From: Scolanthus callimorphus
Taxonomy: Eukaryota > Cnidaria > Anthozoa > Actiniaria > Edwardsiidae
DNA length: 64,000 bases
Reading direction: 5' to 3'
Assembly: GCA_033964015.1 (NCBI GenBank)
Contig: JAWWUD010000239.1
Span: 1 to 64,000, forward strand
The translations under genes were made by a program, and so were the position numbers. The notes below the pieces were generated by a model. The model did not search any database. It had not been told where the DNA came from and saw only the letters and a list, made by a program, of their open reading frames with translations. This document shows positions 59,801 to 64,000 of the stretch, piece after piece (position 1 is the stretch's first letter; every line of letters starts with the position of its first letter).

Positions 59801-61396
59801 GTCAACACAAGAGTGTGACAAGTGACGTCCATCGTTGTTTGTGGGGATTTGTTTTCAAATAAGCATTTTCATACAATCCCCATTGTAAAAATAGTCAGTC
59901 TAAGACGTTATGTCCGGATTGGAGAGAGTCTAAGACTACATGTCCGGATTGGAGAGAGACTCAGACGACATGTCCGGAATGGAGAGAGTCTAAGACGACA
60001 TGTCCGGATTGGAGAGAGTCTAAGATGGCATGTCCGGATTGGAGAGAGTCTAAGACGACATGTCCGGATTGGAGAGTCCAAGACGACATGTCCGGATTGG
60101 AGAGAGTCTAAGACGACATGTCCGGATTGGAGAGTCCAAGACGACATGTTCGGATTAGAGACAGTCTAAGACGACATGTCCGGATTGGAGAGAGTCTAAG
60201 ACGACATGTCCGGATTGGAGAGAGTCTAAGACGACATGTCCGGATTAGAGTCTAAGACGACATGTCCGGATTGGAGAGAGTCTAAGACGACATATCCGGA
60301 TTGGAGAGAGTCTAAGACGACATGTCCGGATTGGAGAGAGTCTAAGACGACATGTCCGGATTGGAGAGAGTCTAAGATGGCATGTCCGGATTGGAGAGAG
60401 TCTAAGACGACATGTCCGGATTGGAGAGTCCAAGACGACATGTCCGGATTGGAGAGAGTCTAAGACGACATGTCCGGATTGGAGAGTCCAAGACGACATG
60501 TCCGGATTAGAGACAGTCTAAGACGACATGTCCGGATTGGAGAGAGTCTAAGACGACATGTCCGGATTGGAGAGAGTCTAAGACGACATGTCCGGATTAG
60601 AGTCTAAGACGACATGTCCGGATTGGAGAGAGTCTAAGACGACATATCCGGATTGGAGAGAGTCTAAGACGACATGTCCGGATTGGAGAGAGTCTAAGAC
60701 GACATGTCCGGATTGGAGAGAGTCTAAGACGACATGTCCGGATTAGAGTCTAAGACGACATGTCCGGATTGGAGAGAGTCTAAGACGACATGTCAGGATT
60801 AGAGTCTAAGACGACATGTCCGGATTGGAGAGAGTCTAAGATGACAGGTCAGGATTATAGAGAGAGTCTAAAACAACATGTCCGGATTGGAGAGAGTCTA
60901 AGACGACATGTCAGGATTAGAGTCTAAGACGACATGTCCGGATTGGAGAGAGTCTAAGACGACATGTCCGGATTGGAGAGTCCAGGATTACATGTCCGGA
61001 TTGGAGAGGATAATCGATTTAGACTTCTGATTGGTCAGATTGATGGTTTTCAGGTTCTATTTCTCGAGCGATTTTGATTGGAGAGTCTAAGACGACATGT
61101 CCGGATTGGAGAGTCCAGGATTACATGTCCGGATTAGAGAGGATAATCGATTTAGACTTCTGATTGATGGTTTTCAGGTTCTATTTCTCGTACGATTCTG
61201 CATTATTTCAACCATCTTACCCATAATGAACCTGAAAGCGCAAGCACGTCTTCTTCGAGCTACTCATGTGAAGCGTGTCTTTCAGGAATCCGACCTGAAG
61301 ACTCTGCACGGGGAGACAATACCAGCTTTAGTTGAAGACCTCAACATATTATTGGAAGAAAACAACGGTGGTAAAGTGGGATTTGCAGGAGAAAAG
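53892..61396 (+). CDS. Sigma-class-like glutathione S-transferase, 3'-incomplete
   Basis: Coding exons: 53892-54030, 56370-56477, 57875-57996 and 61286-61396. They give 160 residues in one frame, with GT/AG borders and matching phases. Start: ATG at 53892. The N-terminal thioredoxin-like domain shows the catalytic Tyr region (NYVYLDLRARGETPRLIL, Tyr8 the likely thiol activator), the cis-proline block GRLPVLEF, and the glutathione-binding QSRAIVKFL. The helical domain starts in exon 3 (GYERARADMVVDQIKDVED); exon 4 has GETIPALVEDLNILLEENNG and FAGEK. Relatives are about 200-215 residues, so about 45 residues are missing. No matching exon was found before the window end. It would conjugate glutathione to electrophiles or act as a prostaglandin-type isomerase; which one cannot be told. 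Introns hold LINE debris and satellites. Confidence 0.87.
54590..55870 (+). pseudogene. Decayed LINE reverse transcriptase in GST intron 1
   Basis: Pieces in changing frames: ITKYEILSLSQYGFREAHT-like sequence near 54820, GVPQGSVLGPLLFLLYINDI at about 55107-55170, and KEFAKYLGVF then THSIPTHTVLSIYRSLI after 55720. Stops and frame changes are frequent. The element is interrupted at 55197-55609 by another LINE piece. Confidence 0.75.
55197..55609 (+). mobile_element. 5'-truncated LINE nested in an older LINE
   Basis: This is a C-terminal ORF2 piece (LKKAGVVEEDLVLVYSSLIR, LEYASPVW, HGYNLRSG) of a different LINE. It lies between two copies of TAAATTGAATTGAATAC (55180-55196 and 55610-55626), a 17-base direct repeat consistent with a target duplication. 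The ATTGAATTGAAT wording could also be a 3' simple-repeat tail, so the exact junction is uncertain. Confidence 0.65.
56208..56291. repeat. Strong hairpin in GST intron 1
   Basis: GGTTGCGCGAGCGCTGGGGC pairs with GCCCCAGCGCTCGCG-type sequence on the right; the stem is about 31 bases with CAGGCGCAC at the loop side. It ends 79 bases before exon 2. Confidence 0.7.
56585..56960. repeat. Tandem repeat, unit 103-111 bases, GST intron 2
   Basis: CGGGTAACATTCCAGTAACG recurs at about 56594, 56699, 56802 and 56913, followed each time by AACGCACTAGAAAGAAACA, and by CCCATAATCC in the first three units. Frames through it are repeat artefacts. Confidence 0.8.
57500..57600 (+). mobile_element. Possible tRNA-like (SINE) remnant
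   Basis: AGGTCCGGGTTCGACTCTTG contains a good pol III B box (GGTTCGACTC). An A box is not convincing, so a decayed SINE head is only suggested. Confidence 0.3.
57624..57772. repeat. Inverted repeat in GST intron 2
   Basis: AGGAAATCATACGACTTTTT and its partner GAAGTCGTATGATTTCCT enclose TTTGGAATTTATTT and AAATAAATTCCAAA. It lies about 100 bases before exon 3. Confidence 0.7.
58095..59085. repeat. CAN-type microsatellite/minisatellite, 1 kb, GST intron 3
   Basis: CAT, CAA and CAG triplets combine into larger units such as CATCAACAACA and ATTGTCAATATCAACATTGT. The larger units recur five or more times, so the array has higher-order structure. Plus-strand frames of 251 and 274 codons, rich in His, Gln, Ser and Thr, are by-products. 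Confidence 0.9.
59414..59717. mobile_element. Inverted repeat element with CACGTG boxes, GST intron 3
   Basis: The outer arms are CATCCCAGTAAACCGCGGCA and TGCCACGGTCTACTGGGATG. The inner arms carry ACCACGTGATGCGTTGTTTA and its inverse. CACGTG occurs at least three times and the loop is about 45 bases. Confidence 0.65.
59895..61140. repeat. 30-base minisatellite with 352-base higher-order period
   Basis: About 42 monomers of the type TTGGAGAGAGTCTAAGACGA plus CATGTCCGGA, with 26-, 28- and 30-base variants. The order of variants from about 60068 is repeated from about 60420; for example ATTAGAGACAG occurs at 60154 and 60506, 352 bases apart. Each of the two right-hand ends (about 61011 and 61136) is followed by the same GATAATCGATTTAGACTTCT block. 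It lies in GST intron 3, ending about 145 bases before exon 4. Confidence 0.92.
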
Positions 61397-62061
61397 GTAC
61401 ATTAAAACAATAGGTTTATTCCGTCGAAGGCGCTAGTTATATATTCTCACTGGGTCCCATTGTACTATATAAGTTATGGGAAAGTAGGCCTGGCGGAGCA
61501 CAAGATGGCAAAGGCAAAGGGAGGGAGGGTGGGTGTGAATAAAAGGTAGGAGGCAAGAAAGCCTAAGGGTGGGCACAATGGGACCCACAGCCGCCACCGA
61601 CACATGGCGTCCCCCTTGGACGCCATTCCGGCGCTTGTTCTCAAACCAACTGAGACTGAGACATATGCTAATTAGTTGATCTCTTATATATTTACTACTG
61701 GGACCCAGTGTGAATGGTGGCATAGTTCTGTTTGCGCGAAGAAATTTGATGTTCAAATATTATATAAATATCAAATTTCCGAGATGGGGCTATCCTACAA
61801 TGTGTATTGTACAACCACGGCAAATTTCTAAGCGAAACAGGTACCATCGCAGGCTTGTAACCTCGTACATGGGATGCTATATGGGATCAAAACCCAAAAT
61901 ATGGCCGGGATCTGGGCTCAGAGGAGCGGGCCCAGGGATCAAAAGGGTAGGACTGGATGTTGAAAGTAGTTGTTTCAGGTCCGGATCAGGAATCAAAATT
62001 TTTATATCAAAACAAATTTGGCTCATGGATCAACATTACTGCCAAAAATAAGAGATCTGCA
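61397..62061. other. Region after GST exon 4
   Basis: It holds an inverted pair near its left side (CTCACTGGGTCCCA at about 61445; TGGGACCCAGTGTGAAT near 61697), possibly a MITE. No downstream GST exon was recognised. Confidence 0.4.
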
Positions 62062-62486
62062 TGTGAGAAAATAGTAATATATTTTCACTTGGTAATCCCG
62101 CAGAACAATGCCACCTCAGGAGTAGATTAAGTTATGGGAGCAGCAAGCCCGAGGCGGCAGAGAGCGGGAGCTCTCGCGAGAGCGCCCCTTCATCGCTGCG
62201 GGGAGGAGGGCGGGGCGCAATGTTAACTACGGCGCTCTCCCGGCAGTGGAAAAGACTAACTACGCCAGAAAGATTGTATTTTGGCTTCTTATAAAGCTGG
62301 AATGGAATGCTATTACATAACACATTCCAATGCTCACTATGAGAGAGTTAACGATGAGGTAACTAGTTGATTTTAAGCCATTGTCAACGGAAATACCAAG
62401 TGAGAATAGTAATATATTTTCACTTGGTAATCCCGCAGAACAATGCCACCTCAGGAGTAGATTAAGTTATGGGAGCAGCAAGCCCT
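62062..62486. repeat. Direct repeat of about 86 bases
   Basis: The block AGTAATATATTTTCACTTGG to TATGGGAGCAGCAAGCCC occurs at about 62070-62148 and again at about 62408-62486. The 260 bases between include a GC-rich part (GGGAGCTCTCGCGAGAGCGC). Confidence 0.75.
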
Positions 62487-62587
62487 TCGGCGTATGCTCC
62501 CTGGAACTCAGCATTAAGCGCACATAAAGGGCGGAAGGAAACTGGACATGGTATATTTACACAAATTGGTACTCTTCCTCCCAAAAC

Positions 62588-63244
62588 TCAGAAAACCCTA
62601 ATCTCCCTTATCCCACAACACACAAACAATAAAATATGAACACAATCATCAAAGCCATTACAGGACTTGTTATTTGGGAATATAGCCTTAGGGGGAGTAG
62701 GCGTGTTGTAAACGTTTTCCTGGAAGTCCCCTTTAAAAGGGGTGAAAAAATCATGCACATTAACACCATGTTTAATATATTGAATTATTTCATCGTGCTT
62801 GGCTTGCCCTTCGAGCACCTGTTCCCATCGCTGAACATGATTGTGCAGTTCACCTGCCCGGAAGCAGTCCGAATTTCTGAATGTAAGGAGTCTCACGGAA
62901 GCTTTTGTTGAAAGGCGCGCGACTGCTTCAGGAGTGGGTACCGGGGCTGCTGGACCTGGGGTCACACCTTCCCCATCTGTCCACTCCTCCTTAGAGACTT
63001 GGGAAACCGGGTCTTGTAGGTTAGGAGGATAATGGACGAACTTGCGCTTTTTGGGAGACTGCAAAAGCGAAAAAATTTGCAGGAAAATTATATTTGTGAA
63101 AATAAAGAAAGTTGTGACCCCTAAATCGAGCAACCCCGGAATACCCCGCCCGAGGGCAGAGTAATTAAGGCTATTAGACAAGCCCTCCGAGGTGCGAAAA
63201 GTTGAATGGGAGCAGCGAAAAATTGGCCTAGAAAGGGGGGACAA
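62588..63244 (-). pseudogene. Retroelement polyprotein fragment, possibly DIRS type
   Basis: A 218-codon open frame. Its second half (NHVQRWEQVLEGQAKHDEII, YIKHGVNVHDFFTPFKGDF, PPKAIFPNNKSCNGFDD) resembles the segment before the reverse transcriptase of DIRS-like elements as I recall it. It then breaks off before any RT motif. The first half is of uncertain status. The family link is tentative. Confidence 0.4.
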
Positions 63245-64000
63245 TACAAGGGTGATCGAAATCTTTTGTCGAATAAGCGCGCAATATAGAAAATAGCCCT
63301 ATATCACTATGACGTCGTATCAAAACATTCTATTGTTTTAGCGCTATGAATCATGGTCGCCAGAGGGGACAGCAGCATTTAGAAATGACCAAAACATAAT
63401 GAAAATGCCATTATATTGTAAAGCAAGGTCGTACGCTAGAATATAGAAAATCACATCCAGAGATGGAACTTTCATAAATACAATTTTAGCTATCTGGGGA
63501 GCATGACGTCATAGTGATATAGAGCAAATGGTTACCATAATGATGTACGGGACAGAACGGAAATGACCCATTTTAAATACAAGCTCAAAATTCCGTATAC
63601 AAAAAATTCTATGATCAAAATACTCAATTGAATTTTTTTTTTTTTATGGGTATAGATATAATAGAACAAAGTTTGCATAATTCACGAACCCGTAGTAAAT
63701 GTAATACCCGTTGCTGCAGCTATGTCGGAAAAATAGTAGCAGCGTGAAAGCGGAAAATACTAGGGTAGGAGTGAGAATTAAACGTACCCAATACGCCAGC
63801 GAAACTATGGAAATTATAAGAGCATGACCGCATGCAAAACGGGAAAAACAATTCGCTTCCAAATGGCGGGATAAATCGCTTCCAAACTGATCAAAATTTA
63901 GGAAACCAAACTGAATAGGGATAAGAGATGATTTTAATGTAAAAAACGTGACAACACGCAATGCGGAACACACTTCGCAACCAAACTAAATAGGAATAGG
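63245..64000. other. Right edge, no gene recognised
   Basis: An inverted pair, TATCACTATGACGTC near 63301 and GACGTCATAGTGATA near 63505, suggests another MITE. The minus-strand frame at 63644-63973 has no family resemblance. Confidence 0.4.

Noticed and set aside
59895..61140. CRISPR-like regular repeats
   Set aside because: Units are contiguous with no unique spacers, and the context is an animal intron, so it is a minisatellite.
63644..63973. 109-codon hydrophobic minus-strand frame
   Set aside because: AT-rich chance frame with no motif or family resemblance.

Overview
The window looks like nuclear DNA of an invertebrate animal, most likely an anthozoan cnidarian (a stony coral or relative). 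This is an inference from small exons with GT/AG borders, very dense terminal-inverted-repeat (TIR) elements, a Jockey-superfamily LINE whose first ORF ends in an esterase-like motif, and a tRNA-derived SINE with a body type known from aquatic invertebrates. No bacterial operons, rRNA genes or CRISPR arrays are visible. Most open reading frames here are chance frames inside repeats; only two host genes can be assembled with confidence.

Layout. Bases 1-15190 are the right end of a tandem array with a unit of about 4.3 kb. Three copies are visible, and each has private insertions or deletions: copy 1 carries a 3.2 kb LINE, copy 2 a hairpin element, copy 3 a solo-LTR-like insert and two deletions. 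Bases 15200-39000 are intergenic and packed with a SINE, many MITE-like elements (TA-, TTAA- and 9-bp-duplication types), a TIR-derived minisatellite, a 1.2 kb satellite with a 31-bp unit, and LINE fragments. A 16-base match to a common cloning-vector polylinker at 31194 is a possible assembly artefact.

Bases 39101-50353 (minus strand) hold a complete nine-exon gene for a 240-residue protein with an N-terminal DEK_C-type domain and a C-terminal SWIB domain. It belongs to the UAF30/spp27-like family of nuclear chromatin or RNA polymerase I factors. All eight introns were phased by hand and the reading frame closes exactly. Intron 7 holds a 3.7 kb foldback element, and most other introns hold MITEs.

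Bases 53892-61396 (plus strand) hold the first four coding exons of a sigma-class-like glutathione S-transferase. The 3' end was not found and probably lies beyond the window. Its introns contain nested LINE fragments, a 1 kb CAN-type microsatellite and a 30-bp minisatellite with a 352-bp higher-order period. The two genes are divergent, about 3.5 kb apart; nothing suggests a shared pathway. The right edge holds a truncated retroelement frame that may be of DIRS type.
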